This document shows, one piece after another, positions 26,602-35,380 of a stretch of DNA of 64,000 nucleotides. Origin of the DNA: Dehalococcoidales bacterium (GTDB taxonomy: Bacteria; Chloroflexota; Dehalococcoidia; Dehalococcoidales; Fen-1064). The notes below the pieces were generated by a model that worked only from the letters and a program-made list of their open reading frames with translations, was not told the origin of the DNA and searched no databases. The stretch is from NCBI GenBank assembly GCA_016783135.1, contig JADHXC010000007.1:1-64000 (forward strand), in the 5' to 3' direction. The translations under genes were made by a program, and so were the position numbers. Each line of letters opens with the position of its first letter. Positions within the stretch are counted from its first letter, which is position 1.

Positions 26602-27171
26602 ATGATAAGAGACCTGGTAATGAAGAACCGGAGCTACAGGCGTTTCTATCAGGATGTTCCCATTGAGCAGGAGACACTGAAGGAGTTGGTTGACCTGGCG
26701 AGGTGCTCTGCGTCAGGGGCTAACCGGCAGACCCTGAAATATGTCCTTTCCTGCACTCCGGAGAGAAATGCCCGGGTGTTCTCCACCCTCGGTTGGGCGG
26801 GAGCCCTGCCGGACTGGCCCGGCCCGCCGGAGGGGGAGCGGCCCTCAGGCTACATCATCATCCTGGGAGACACGGAGATAAGTAAGAACGCCGGTGTCGA
26901 CCACGGTATAGCCGCGCAGAGTATTCTCCTCGGTGCCGTGGACAAAGGTCTGGGCGGGTGTATGCTGGCTTCGGTAAAACGTGACGAACTGCGTAAGCTT
27001 CTGGACATCCCGGAGCAGTACGAGATTCTCCTCGTGCTGGCTCTGGGCAAACCGAAGGAGCGTGTAGTAATGGAGACCCTGGAGCCGGGCGGCGATGTCC
27101 GCTACTGGCGCGATGAGGACCAGGTGCACCATGTCCCCAAGCGGCGACTTGAGGATATAATTGTGGGCTAA
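26602..27171 (+). CDS. Nitroreductase-family flavoprotein
   Basis: 189 residues. FMN-dependent reductase fold: RNRSYRRF-like N-terminus (MKNRSYRRFYQDVPI), ASGANRQTLKYV, DHGIAAQSILLGAVDKGLGG and LVLALGKPKE all match the family. The substrate may be a quinone, nitro compound or enone and cannot be read. ATG preceded by AAGGAG, 49 bp after the AMMECR1 fusion, so possibly co-transcribed with it. Confidence 0.88.
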   Translation: MIRDLVMKNRSYRRFYQDVPIEQETLKELVDLARCSASGANRQTLKYVLSCTPERNARVFSTLGWAGALPDWPGPPEGERPSGYIIILGDTEISKNAGVDHGIAAQSILLGAVDKGLGGCMLASVKRDELRKLLDIPEQYEILLVLALGKPKERVVMETLEPGGDVRYWRDEDQVHHVPKRRLEDIIVG

Positions 27172-27213
27172 CGTTTTCAGAACGCTGCGCCGGATGGTGG
27201 GTATACTGAGACC

Positions 27214-28665
27214 ATGAGAAACGTATCAAAGAATGTGTTCCTGAATGCGCTGACCTGTCCCTTTCTGGGGTGGATGCTGCGTACCGGAGAGGCACCGAAG
27301 CCGCGCCTGACTCTGGGAGACAGGTTCCGGTTTGAGCAGGGCCGGGAGATAGGCCGGAGGGCCAGGATGTTATATCCGGATGGCTTGATGGTAGCGGACG
27401 TGAACCTGTCTTCTGCTGCCAGGAAGACTACCGACGCTCTCCACTCCCCGGTTCCAGCCATTTTTGAGGGTGCTTTCATGAAGGACGGCTTTGTCACCAG
27501 GGCAGATGTACTTGAACAGAAAGCCGAAGGCTGGCACCTTATCGAGGTAAAGTCTGGCACAAATAACAGGGCAGAGTATATTGACGACATGGCACATACC
27601 TACATGGTGGCGGATTCCTGTGGGCTGAAAATAGGCGGGGTATCCTTACTTTTGGTGTCCCGTGATTTCCGCCTGGGAATGGCGGATGATGCACTCTTCG
27701 CGCGAATCGACCACACTGACGAAGTCCTGGCACGCGTTGAGGAGCTTGAAATCATCCGGCGGGAAATCGAGGAGATAACCAGGGCAGAGGAAAAACCACA
27801 ACCGCAACTCATCATGGAATGTCGTCACTGTGACCTCTTCCGGAGCTGTGTGGGCAAAGGGATAAAGAACCATATCTTCGACCTTCCGAGGCTGAGTCAG
27901 GCCAGGTTTGGCGAATTGGTGGCGCATGGTATTGTACGTATCGAGGACATCCCCGACGGGTTTGACCTGACGGAGAACCAGGCCCGTGTTAAGGACTGCG
28001 TTCAGTGTGGCGAGTCGTACGTTGGTGAAGAGTTAAGAACGGAGTTGGCGACCATCGAGTGGCCGGCGTACTACCTGGACTTTGAAACAATGATGACGGC
28101 GATACCGCTGTATCCCGATATTGCCCCGTACACTCAGCTCCCAACACAATACTCTGTACACGTGTGTTCTGATGTCGGCAGGGTTATTGAGCACCGTGAG
28201 TACCTGGCGGACCCTGCCGGAGACTGCCGCCGGGAGCTTGCTGAATGTCTACTCCGCGACCTGGGGGAGCAGGGCAGCATCATCGCCTATTCCAGCTTTG
28301 AGAATGGGGTCATTAACGGCCTGGCGCAGCTGTTCCCTGACCTGTCGGATGCATTGTGTGCCCTGGGAGAGCGCATCGTGGACCTGGAGGCCATAATCAG
28401 GCGGAACTACTACCACCCCGAATTTCACGGTAGCACCTCGATAAAGGCGACCTTGCCGGCACTTGTTTCGGGAATGTCGTATAAGGGCATGGAAATCGGT
28501 GAGGGTGATTCCGCATCGGCAGCTTTTGCTTACCTGGCTATGGGCACCTACTGGAAGCCGGATGAGGTTGAAACGGTCAAGCAGAATCTGCTTAAATACT
28601 GCAAACAGGATACCCTCGCCATGGTGAAGCTCCACGAGAAGCTGACGGACGTGGTGAAGCCCTGA
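27214..28665 (+). CDS. TM0106-type RecB/Cas4-like nuclease fused to a DEDD exonuclease-like domain (DUF2779)
   Basis: 483 residues. The N-terminal domain has a PD-(D/E)xK core, Asp98 and Glu111-x-Lys113 (RADVLEQK, LIEVKSG), and four cysteines (Cys15 and CRHCDLFRSC at 203-212) placed as in Fe-S nucleases such as Cas4. The C-terminal half starts YYLDFETMM (DFE at 289-291), an RNase H-like DEDD exonuclease start, with HSTSIKATLPAL-type motifs later. So two potential nuclease centres lie on one chain. There are no cas genes nearby. A DNA repair or defence role is inference. Confidence 0.82.
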   Translation: MRNVSKNVFLNALTCPFLGWMLRTGEAPKPRLTLGDRFRFEQGREIGRRARMLYPDGLMVADVNLSSAARKTTDALHSPVPAIFEGAFMKDGFVTRADVLEQKAEGWHLIEVKSGTNNRAEYIDDMAHTYMVADSCGLKIGGVSLLLVSRDFRLGMADDALFARIDHTDEVLARVEELEIIRREIEEITRAEEKPQPQLIMECRHCDLFRSCVGKGIKNHIFDLPRLSQARFGELVAHGIVRIEDIPDGFDLTENQARVKDCVQCGESYVGEELRTELATIEWPAYYLDFETMMTAIPLYPDIAPYTQLPTQYSVHVCSDVGRVIEHREYLADPAGDCRRELAECLLRDLGEQGSIIAYSSFENGVINGLAQLFPDLSDALCALGERIVDLEAIIRRNYYHPEFHGSTSIKATLPALVSGMSYKGMEIGEGDSASAAFAYLAMGTYWKPDEVETVKQNLLKYCKQDTLAMVKLHEKLTDVVKP

Positions 28666-28680
28666 GAGAAGGGAGTCATA

Positions 28681-28757
28681 GAGGGGGCGCCCCTAAGAAG
28701 GGGCGAAGCCCCTCTAACCCAATCTCTCCCCCTCTCCTTCAAAGGAGAGGGGATACA
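28681..28757. repeat. Cluster of palindromes between the nuclease and AlbA_2 genes
   Basis: Contains AGGGGCGAAGCCCCT (28699-28713), shared exactly with the cluster at 34516-34530, and a perfect 11-bp stem with a 2-nt loop, CCCCTCTCCTT/AAGGAGAGGGG (28729-28752). It lacks a T-tract, so it looks like a dispersed palindromic repeat rather than a simple terminator. It marks the left edge of the AT-rich gene that follows. Confidence 0.6.
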
Positions 28758-28772
28758 GTGGGTGAGGATGAC

Positions 28773-29942
28773 ATGATTGAAAAAGAAGAAGATTTACAAG
28801 CTCTGGTAGATAACTCGGTATTAGAAAGCAAAACCATAGAGTACAAGCAATCACTTCCGAGCAATTCCGATAAGGATAAGAAAGAATTCCTTGCAGATGT
28901 TTCTTCCTTCGCAAACGCAAGTGGCGGCGACCTAATATTTGGCATAATTGCGGACAAAAAAACGGGAGTTCCAAAATCGTTGGGGGGGTTGATTATTGAG
29001 AACATTGACCAAGAAGTATTGAGATTAGAGAACATGATAAGGGATGGGATTGCGACGAGAATACCATCTGTAACAACTGAGCCAATTAAGCTATCAAATT
29101 CAAAATTCGCTTTAGTTATAAGAATCCCCAAAAGCTGGGTAAGCCCCCATCGTGTCATTTTGGGAGGGCATGATAAGTTTTATTCAAGAAGTTCAAATGG
29201 AAAATACCCTTTAGACGTTGGCGAGTTGCGGGTTGCTTTCAACTTGTCGGAGACAATAACGGAAAGAATCCGAAACTTCAGACAGGACAGGATATCAAAA
29301 ATAGTTGCTAATGAAACCCCTGTGTCCTTTTATGAGAATGCAAAAATAGTGCTTCATCTGATACCGATTCTTTCATTTAACCCTGCTCAGGCTTATAACA
29401 TAGGTAAGATAGCTTCTCATCCTGCAAGTATGCCACCCATTTATTGTAGTGGATGGAATAACAGGTACAATCTTGATGGGTTCTTAACTTATTCTGGCGG
29501 AAGAGAAGAGAAATCACATTCTTATGTTCAACTTTTCAGAAACGGGGTTATTGAGGCTGTAGAAGGATTACTCCTTGAGCCTTATCACAAGGGAGAGAGG
29601 TTAATAATCCCTAGTGGCGCTTACGAAAAAGAATTGATTAGCTCCCTTACTGATTATCTTTCTATTCTTAAGACATTAAATATTGAGCCGCCGATTTTCG
29701 TCTTCTTAACTTTACTTGGAGTCAGAGATTATTCAATGGCAATTGATACGTCGAGATTTTGGATTAACGAGGTCTATATAATTGACAGAGATATTTTGGT
29801 ATTACCAGAAGTCATCATAGAAAATTATGATGACCAACCAGCAAGTATTCTAAAACCATGTTTTGATTCTATTTGGAATGCATGTGGCTTTCCGAGGTCG
29901 TTCAACTATAATGATGAAGGAGAATGGGCTCCGAAAGGATAA
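28773..29942 (+). CDS. AlbA_2 (Schlafen-type) domain protein
   Basis: 389 residues. The N-terminal 150 or so match the AlbA_2 domain: ESKTIEYKQSL, KEFLADVSSFANASGGDLIFG and IRIPKSW...YSRSSNGKYPLDVGEL. The family binds nucleic acids or nucleotides and often occurs in regulators and defence genes. The remainder is not recognised. ATG at 28773 (an upstream GTG at 28758 is possible). The gene is clearly more AT-rich than both neighbours, with codons such as TTA, AGA and AAA, and has a palindrome cluster at its left edge, so it is probably a recent arrival. Confidence 0.75.
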   Translation: MIEKEEDLQALVDNSVLESKTIEYKQSLPSNSDKDKKEFLADVSSFANASGGDLIFGIIADKKTGVPKSLGGLIIENIDQEVLRLENMIRDGIATRIPSVTTEPIKLSNSKFALVIRIPKSWVSPHRVILGGHDKFYSRSSNGKYPLDVGELRVAFNLSETITERIRNFRQDRISKIVANETPVSFYENAKIVLHLIPILSFNPAQAYNIGKIASHPASMPPIYCSGWNNRYNLDGFLTYSGGREEKSHSYVQLFRNGVIEAVEGLLLEPYHKGERLIIPSGAYEKELISSLTDYLSILKTLNIEPPIFVFLTLLGVRDYSMAIDTSRFWINEVYIIDRDILVLPEVIIENYDDQPASILKPCFDSIWNACGFPRSFNYNDEGEWAPKG

Positions 29943-29954
29943 ACAAGCACCATC

Positions 29955-31970
29955 ATGGACATGTTTGAACAGAAGTCTGAGGAGCAGAAGAAGAAGGAGG
30001 CACCCCTCGCCGCCCGGATGAGACCGGCCAGTCTCCATGTATTTGTCGGGCAGGAGCACCTGGTAGGCAAGGGGCACGTGCTCAGGACCGCTATCGAGTC
30101 CGGCCGGATTCCCTCCATCATTCTCTGGGGCCCGCCGGGCAGCGGCAAGACCACCCTGGCCAGTATCATTGCCAACTCCACCGATTCCTATTTCAGTTCG
30201 GTGAGTGCTGTCAGTGCCGGCGTTGCCGACCTGCGCCGTATCATTGAAGAGGCCAGGGAGCGCCGCAAGCTCTACCAGCGAAAGACCATCCTGTTCATCG
30301 ATGAGATTCATCGTTTCAATAAGGCCCAGCAGGATACCGTGCTGCCCTACGTGGAGGATGGTACCGTTACCCTGATAGGCGCTACCACTGAAAATCCCTC
30401 ATTCGAAGTCATTGCGCCATTGCTATCGCGGTGCCAGTTGCTGACGCTCAACCCTCTCAGCGAAGACGAAATCCGTATCATTATCCTCAGGGCATTGAAG
30501 GACCAGCTAAATGGTCTCGGCCATATAGACATCGAGCTTGAAGACGAGGCCATGCTCCACCTGGTGATGATGTCGGACCACGACGCCCGGATTGCTCTCA
30601 ATGCCCTGGAACTGGCCGTCATGACGACATCACCGGATGCTGACGGAAAACGTACTATTACTCTGCCGGTGGTTGAGGACGCCGTGCAGCAGAGAGCACT
30701 TCTCTACGATAAGTCCGGAGAACAGCACTACGATATTATTTCAGCGTTGCATAAGTCGATGCGTGGTTCCGACCCGGATGCTTCTCTCTACTGGCTGGGC
30801 AGGATGCTTGAGGGAGGAGAGGGACCACTCTACGTTGCCCGTCGTCTGGTACGGTTTGCTTCTGAGGATGTTGGCATGGCAGACCCGCAGGCACTGGTGG
30901 TCGCCATGGCCGCCCAGCAGGCAGTGCACTTCATCGGTATGCCGGAAGGTAGCCTTGCCCTTGCTGAAGCGGTAGTCTACCTGGCTACTGCCCCCAAGAG
31001 TAACTCCCTCTACCGGGCTTATGGAGCCGTGCAGGCGCAGATTCAGCAGGGACCCAACGACCCTGTACCGCTTCACCTGCGGAACGCGGTGACGTCGCTG
31101 ATGAGGGAGGTCGGCTACGGTAAAGGATATAAGTATGCCCATGACCACCCGGAGCACTTCGTTAAGCAACAGAATCTGCCGGATTCGCTTCAGGGAAAGC
31201 GCTTCTACACCCCTGGTGACCAGGGCTATGAGCAAGAGGTAGCTGCCCGACTAAAGGAGTGGTGGGCTGAGGTGAAAGAGCAGGAGCAGGAAGACGAAAG
31301 GAGTGAGAAAGTGAAGTCCATCCATGTGGAGTTTCCCTGCGGAGATATCACTCTTGAAGGTGAATGGCACCTGCCTGAAAGGGAAGCAACTTTCCCTGCG
31401 GTAGTCGTTTGCCATCCACACTCGCTCTACGGTGGTAACATGAACAATAACGTAGTCGTTTCCATCTGTGAAGCATTAAGCCAGCAGGGGATAGCCGCCC
31501 TCCGTTTCAATTTCCGTGGAGTGGGTAGCAGTGGTGGTCAGTTCGGTGGCGGAGTCAACGAGAGGGATGATGTCCGGGCAGCCCTGGGGTTTCTCTCCGG
31601 CGAGGCCGATGTGGACCAGGAGAGAATCGGGCTGGCCGGGTACTCTTTCGGTGGTGGTGTTGCTCTACCGGTTGCACTTGAAGAGGAGAGCGTCGCCTGT
31701 CTTGCCCTGGTGTCACCGGCACTGACTGACAGCGGGTGGGTAGAACTGGAGAAACTCACCAGGCCAAAGCTGATTATCGTGGGTGGTATCGACTCGGTAA
31801 TCCAGATGGACCGCTTCCAGCAGTATCTCAAGGCGGCTCGTCACCCCACCGAGTACCATGTCGTGCCGGGGGCAGACCATTTCTGGGGCGACCATGGGGA
31901 CGAGTTATTCGGCGAAGTGGTTGCCTTCTTTGCCGCTAGATTCGCCGTAGACGTTCCGGAAGAGGGCTGA
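29955..31970 (+). CDS. rarA: RarA/MgsA-type AAA+ ATPase fused to an alpha/beta hydrolase
   Basis: 671 residues. About 1-440 is a complete replication-associated recombination protein A: Walker A GPPGSGKTT (59-67), Walker B LFIDEIHRFNKAQQD, sensor GATTENPSFEV and the C-terminal tetramerisation part (GSDPDASLYWLGRML, YGKGYKYAHDHPEHF). From about 455 an alpha/beta hydrolase of the COG2945 type follows: VVCHPHSLYGGNMNNNVV, LRFNFRGVGSSGG, nucleophile GYSFGG, acid IVGGIDSVI and ADHFWGDH. The two are in frame without a stop. An AAAGGAG site and GTG at 31311 lie exactly at the junction, so the hydrolase might also be made alone. Confidence 0.88.
   Translation: MDMFEQKSEEQKKKEAPLAARMRPASLHVFVGQEHLVGKGHVLRTAIESGRIPSIILWGPPGSGKTTLASIIANSTDSYFSSVSAVSAGVADLRRIIEEARERRKLYQRKTILFIDEIHRFNKAQQDTVLPYVEDGTVTLIGATTENPSFEVIAPLLSRCQLLTLNPLSEDEIRIIILRALKDQLNGLGHIDIELEDEAMLHLVMMSDHDARIALNALELAVMTTSPDADGKRTITLPVVEDAVQQRALLYDKSGEQHYDIISALHKSMRGSDPDASLYWLGRMLEGGEGPLYVARRLVRFASEDVGMADPQALVVAMAAQQAVHFIGMPEGSLALAEAVVYLATAPKSNSLYRAYGAVQAQIQQGPNDPVPLHLRNAVTSLMREVGYGKGYKYAHDHPEHFVKQQNLPDSLQGKRFYTPGDQGYEQEVAARLKEWWAEVKEQEQEDERSEKVKSIHVEFPCGDITLEGEWHLPEREATFPAVVVCHPHSLYGGNMNNNVVVSICEALSQQGIAALRFNFRGVGSSGGQFGGGVNERDDVRAALGFLSGEADVDQERIGLAGYSFGGGVALPVALEEESVACLALVSPALTDSGWVELEKLTRPKLIIVGGIDSVIQMDRFQQYLKAARHPTEYHVVPGADHFWGDHGDELFGEVVAFFAARFAVDVPEEG
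31297..31313 (+). promoter_or_regulatory. Internal ribosome binding site and GTG at the RarA-hydrolase junction
   Basis: AAAGGAG (31297-31303), 7 nt, then GTG (31311-31313) in the reading frame, exactly where the hydrolase homology starts. It looks like the former start of a separate gene and may still give a second, shorter product. Confidence 0.5.
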
Positions 31971-32023
31971 AGGGTCTGTTTCACGGTGAACGTGTGTCCG
32001 TGTAATATTCGGGAGGTCATGAC

Positions 32024-34363
32024 ATGGCGTTAACGCCGGAAAAGCTCAAGAAGCGTGGACTGCCCAAAATTAAGGGAAGGGTATGGGCAGACGGTCTTCA
32101 CAAGTCCGTGTCCGTGATACGTGACCTCTGGGGGTGCCCTCACATCACGGCGAGCAATGAGCATGATATCTGGTTTGCCCAGGGCTTTTGCCATGCTCAG
32201 GACAGGCTGTGGCAGATGGAGCGGACACGGCGTTTCGCCCGGGGGACGCTCTCAGAGATACTTGGTGAGTCTCTGATACGAATAGACCGGTACTACCGTC
32301 GACTTGGTATACAGCGTGTCGCTGAGCGCGATTATCCCCAGCTAAATCAGGAAGCGCAGGATATTCTCCAGGCGTTCAGCGATGGCGTCAACGCGGCAAT
32401 TGCTTCGATGCGACAGTTGCCGCCGGAGTTTGCCGTCCTGGACCTGGAGCCGGAACCGTGGTCTCCTACTGACAGCATTGCCCTCTGGAAAGTCATCTTC
32501 CTCACCCAGACCGCTGATTTCAATATAAAGCTCCTTCGTGCCGCGATTGCGCGTGAACTGGGTCCGGAAGCTGCAGTCCTCCTTGAACCGGACGTACCTG
32601 AGGAATCACCGGTGGTATGTCCTCCCGGCAGCACCGGAAAGGGGCTGGGAAAAGAGCTGGCTGAGATGAGTGCTCTGGCCGCGAAACTGGCACCGATTTC
32701 TTCACCGGAAGGCGGCTCCAACAATTGGGCGGTAGATGGCAGCCTGAGTGCTTCGGGGAAACCGCTGCTTGCCGGGGACCCGCACGCCGTCATTCAGACC
32801 GCACCCGTGTGGTACATAAACCACCTGAGGACGTCGGAGTGGGAAATGACCGGTGTGAGTACCCCCGGGGTGCCTGGTATGTTTCTCTACGGGCACAACG
32901 GCCATGTCGGCTGGACGGTGACCAATGCACTGGCGGATATCGACGACCTGTTCGTGGAGCGTTTTGACGAGAGCGGACGGAAATACCTGTACCGGGACCG
33001 GTGGCTCGAAGCAGAGATGCGGCACGAAGAAATCCGGGTCAAAGGGCGCAGTGAGCCGGTGGTCGAGGAAATACCGGTCACGGTGCACGGTCCGCTGGTA
33101 AGTGGAGGGACTCTTGGACCCGGAGTGCCACTCGCCTGGCAGTGGACGGCTCACGGAGTGGTCAGTACCTTCGAGTGTATCCCGGGAATGGCCCGGGCAA
33201 AGGATGTCGACGAGTTCCGAGAGTCCCAGCGTAACTGGGCCGGCCCACCCATGAACCGGATAACGGCTGACGATTCCGGCAATATCGCCTACCAGCTCCT
33301 CGGTGATATTCCGGTGCGTGCTCACGGCGGGGCTAACGCCGTGCCTGCGCCGGGGTGGACCGGAGAGTATGACTGGATTGGATTCATACCGTTTGAGGAA
33401 CTGCCCCGGGCGAAGAACCCGGACCGTCATTTCATTGCCAGTGCCAATAACCGGGTAGTTCCTGCCGGATACAAGTATCACGTGAATGTGCCCACCATTA
33501 CCTATCGGGCGTGGCGTATAGAAGATATGCTGCGTGGTAAAGACAGCTTCACAATAAAGGACTTCATGGCCATCCAGGGTGACCGCTATTGCCGACCGGC
33601 GGCAGACATCGTCCGGATGCTGGGGAAAACGGAGCCAACGAACGAGCTTCGGGCTACTGTGGAACTGCTGCGGTCATGGGACTGCATACTATCGCCGGAT
33701 GCACCGGCATCTGCCATGTACGAGGTATTCATGCAAAAGCTCCTGGCACGGGTCTTCTCTTGTCTCACCGGACTTCCGGGTGCGGCTAGCGCACTTGACC
33801 GCTGGCAGAGCTGTTACCTGCCCCGACTCCTCCGCCAGATGGAAGAAAACGACCGCGCCATCCTGGAACTGAACGAGGCCACCCGGGGGATGACGTGGCA
33901 GCAGGTGATGCGGGCATCGCTCAAGGAAGCGCAGGACTTCCTCACTGAGAACCAGGGGGCCGATTCTGCAAAGTGGAACTGGGGCAAGCTGCACCGGCAG
34001 ACCTTTATTCACAACCTGGGACGGACGCCGCCATACGATGAAACCTTCAATATACCGCCGGTTGGTATTGGTGGCGATGGCACTACGGTGTTCAATGCCG
34101 CACCGGGCTACCGGACGGGCTTTGCCACCAATACGGGTGTCTCGTTCCGGATGATAGTGGATTTCACCGACGTTGACAGCGCGGTGTGGATACTGCCACC
34201 GGGACAGTCCGGGCATCCCGGTAGTCCGCACTACAGTGATAACATCCAGCCCTGGCTCAATCTTGAGTACCGCCAGATGCTCTGGAATTGGGACCGCATC
34301 AGGGAGAACCAGGAGGGGACTCTCTGGCTCCTGCCGGTGAAAAGGGAGGAGGACGAAAGCTAG
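32024..34363 (+). CDS. Penicillin-acylase-family Ntn hydrolase
   Basis: 779 residues. Predicted amide hydrolase made as a precursor and self-cleaved before Ser232 (GGSNNW), the nucleophile. Other landmarks: RDLWGCPHITA, AQGFCHAQDRLWQMERTRR, ATHG-like HGPLVSGG, ASANNRV and PGQSGHPGSPHY. Relatives include penicillin G acylase and acyl-homoserine-lactone acylases. The N-terminus (ALTPEKLKKRGLPKIKG) has no signal peptide, so it would be cytoplasmic, unlike most exported relatives. Substrate unknown. Follows rarA by 53 bp. Confidence 0.88.
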   Translation: MALTPEKLKKRGLPKIKGRVWADGLHKSVSVIRDLWGCPHITASNEHDIWFAQGFCHAQDRLWQMERTRRFARGTLSEILGESLIRIDRYYRRLGIQRVAERDYPQLNQEAQDILQAFSDGVNAAIASMRQLPPEFAVLDLEPEPWSPTDSIALWKVIFLTQTADFNIKLLRAAIARELGPEAAVLLEPDVPEESPVVCPPGSTGKGLGKELAEMSALAAKLAPISSPEGGSNNWAVDGSLSASGKPLLAGDPHAVIQTAPVWYINHLRTSEWEMTGVSTPGVPGMFLYGHNGHVGWTVTNALADIDDLFVERFDESGRKYLYRDRWLEAEMRHEEIRVKGRSEPVVEEIPVTVHGPLVSGGTLGPGVPLAWQWTAHGVVSTFECIPGMARAKDVDEFRESQRNWAGPPMNRITADDSGNIAYQLLGDIPVRAHGGANAVPAPGWTGEYDWIGFIPFEELPRAKNPDRHFIASANNRVVPAGYKYHVNVPTITYRAWRIEDMLRGKDSFTIKDFMAIQGDRYCRPAADIVRMLGKTEPTNELRATVELLRSWDCILSPDAPASAMYEVFMQKLLARVFSCLTGLPGAASALDRWQSCYLPRLLRQMEENDRAILELNEATRGMTWQQVMRASLKEAQDFLTENQGADSAKWNWGKLHRQTFIHNLGRTPPYDETFNIPPVGIGGDGTTVFNAAPGYRTGFATNTGVSFRMIVDFTDVDSAVWILPPGQSGHPGSPHYSDNIQPWLNLEYRQMLWNWDRIRENQEGTLWLLPVKREEDES

Positions 34364-34420
34364 CAGGGTGATGAAAACCCTTTCGACCAACCCCCGTGCG
34401 GCCCAGATGGGCCGTCTTCC

Positions 34421-34530
34421 CCTTCCTGGCCAGGAAGGAGCCTTCTGCGGAAGGGGGGAAAGATTATGCCTGGGGATACCCCCAGGTCTGGGGGACACCC
34501 CCAGACCCCTGCCAGAGGGGCGAAGCCCCT
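34421..34530. repeat. Cluster of four palindromes between convergent genes
   Basis: CCTTCCTGGCCAGGAAGG (34421-34438), CCTGGGG/CCCCAGG (about 34470-34486), a perfect 10-bp stem GGTCTGGGGG/CCCCCAGACC with loop ACA (34485-34507), and AGGGGCGAAGCCCCT (34516-34530), the last identical to 28699-28713. The position between convergent penicillin-acylase and crotonase genes would let them act as bidirectional terminators, but they lack T-tracts. Confidence 0.6.
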
Positions 34531-34563
34531 ATGGACTACCCTTATTCAGCATCCTGCTAGAGG

Positions 34564-35346
34564 CTAATCCTTGAAATCGGCCTCGCGTTTCTCAACGAAG
34601 GCCCTGGTGCCTTCCCTGATATCATCGTTGGTTTCCGCCAGGGAACGCAGGGCAACGGTGATATCAAACGCCGTCCGTTCGTAGGCGGCCGTGGCCTGAT
34701 TGATGGCTGCCTTTGCCAGCCTCACTGCCGCCGGGCTCTTGTCAGCTATCTTTCGGGCCAGTTCCCGGGCGGCAGGCATCAGTTGGTCGTGGGAGACTAC
34801 CCGGTTCACCAGCCCGATACGCTCGGCAACATCCGCCGTGATGGTATCTCCGCCAAGGAGCAATTCCATTGCCCAACCCTTACCGACAAGGGGGGCCAGC
34901 CGCCAGGTAGCCCCGCCGCCGGGAAAGAAACCGCGGCGTATCTCAAAGAGTCCGAAAGTGGCATTCTCCGAGGCAATGCGAATGTCACAGGCCAGGGCAA
35001 GCTCCAGGCCACCGGCGATAGCAAAGCCATTGATGGCGGCGATGGTCGGTTGGGGCATTCCGGCCACACCGGAGTTCTCGCCTGATTGCACACGCCTCTC
35101 CCAGTCTTCAATGGGCGTGGACTTGTACTCACTGTACTCCTTGAGGTCTCTACCGGCGGAGAATGCCCGGTCTCCGGCACCGGTGATTATTACTACCCGG
35201 ACCGTCCTGTCACTCTTCAATTCCTGCAGCGTCGTCCTGAGTTCCTGGTTCAGCCGGGTGTTCAACGCATTGAGCACTTCAGGGCGGTTAAGAGTAACGA
35301 TGGCTATACCATTCTCCCGGGCGACCAGAACAGTCTTACCGGTCAT
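34564..35346 (-). CDS. Enoyl-CoA hydratase/isomerase family protein
   Basis: 260 residues, the usual crotonase length, from the ATG at 35346 with AGGAGG 7 nt upstream (a longer frame would overlap the next gene). Oxyanion-hole sequences GDRAFSAGRDLKE and INGFAIAGGLELALACD are present, and ATFGLFEIRRGFFPGGGATWRL holds the Glu expected for catalysis. Could be a hydratase or isomerase of acyl-CoA breakdown; the exact reaction is not fixed by sequence. Confidence 0.9.
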   Translation of the reverse strand: MTGKTVLVARENGIAIVTLNRPEVLNALNTRLNQELRTTLQELKSDRTVRVVIITGAGDRAFSAGRDLKEYSEYKSTPIEDWERRVQSGENSGVAGMPQPTIAAINGFAIAGGLELALACDIRIASENATFGLFEIRRGFFPGGGATWRLAPLVGKGWAMELLLGGDTITADVAERIGLVNRVVSHDQLMPAARELARKIADKSPAAVRLAKAAINQATAAYERTAFDITVALRSLAETNDDIREGTRAFVEKREADFKD

Positions 35347-35380
35347 TTCCTGCCTCCTCGGGTCGTTCTGCCTAGGCGGG

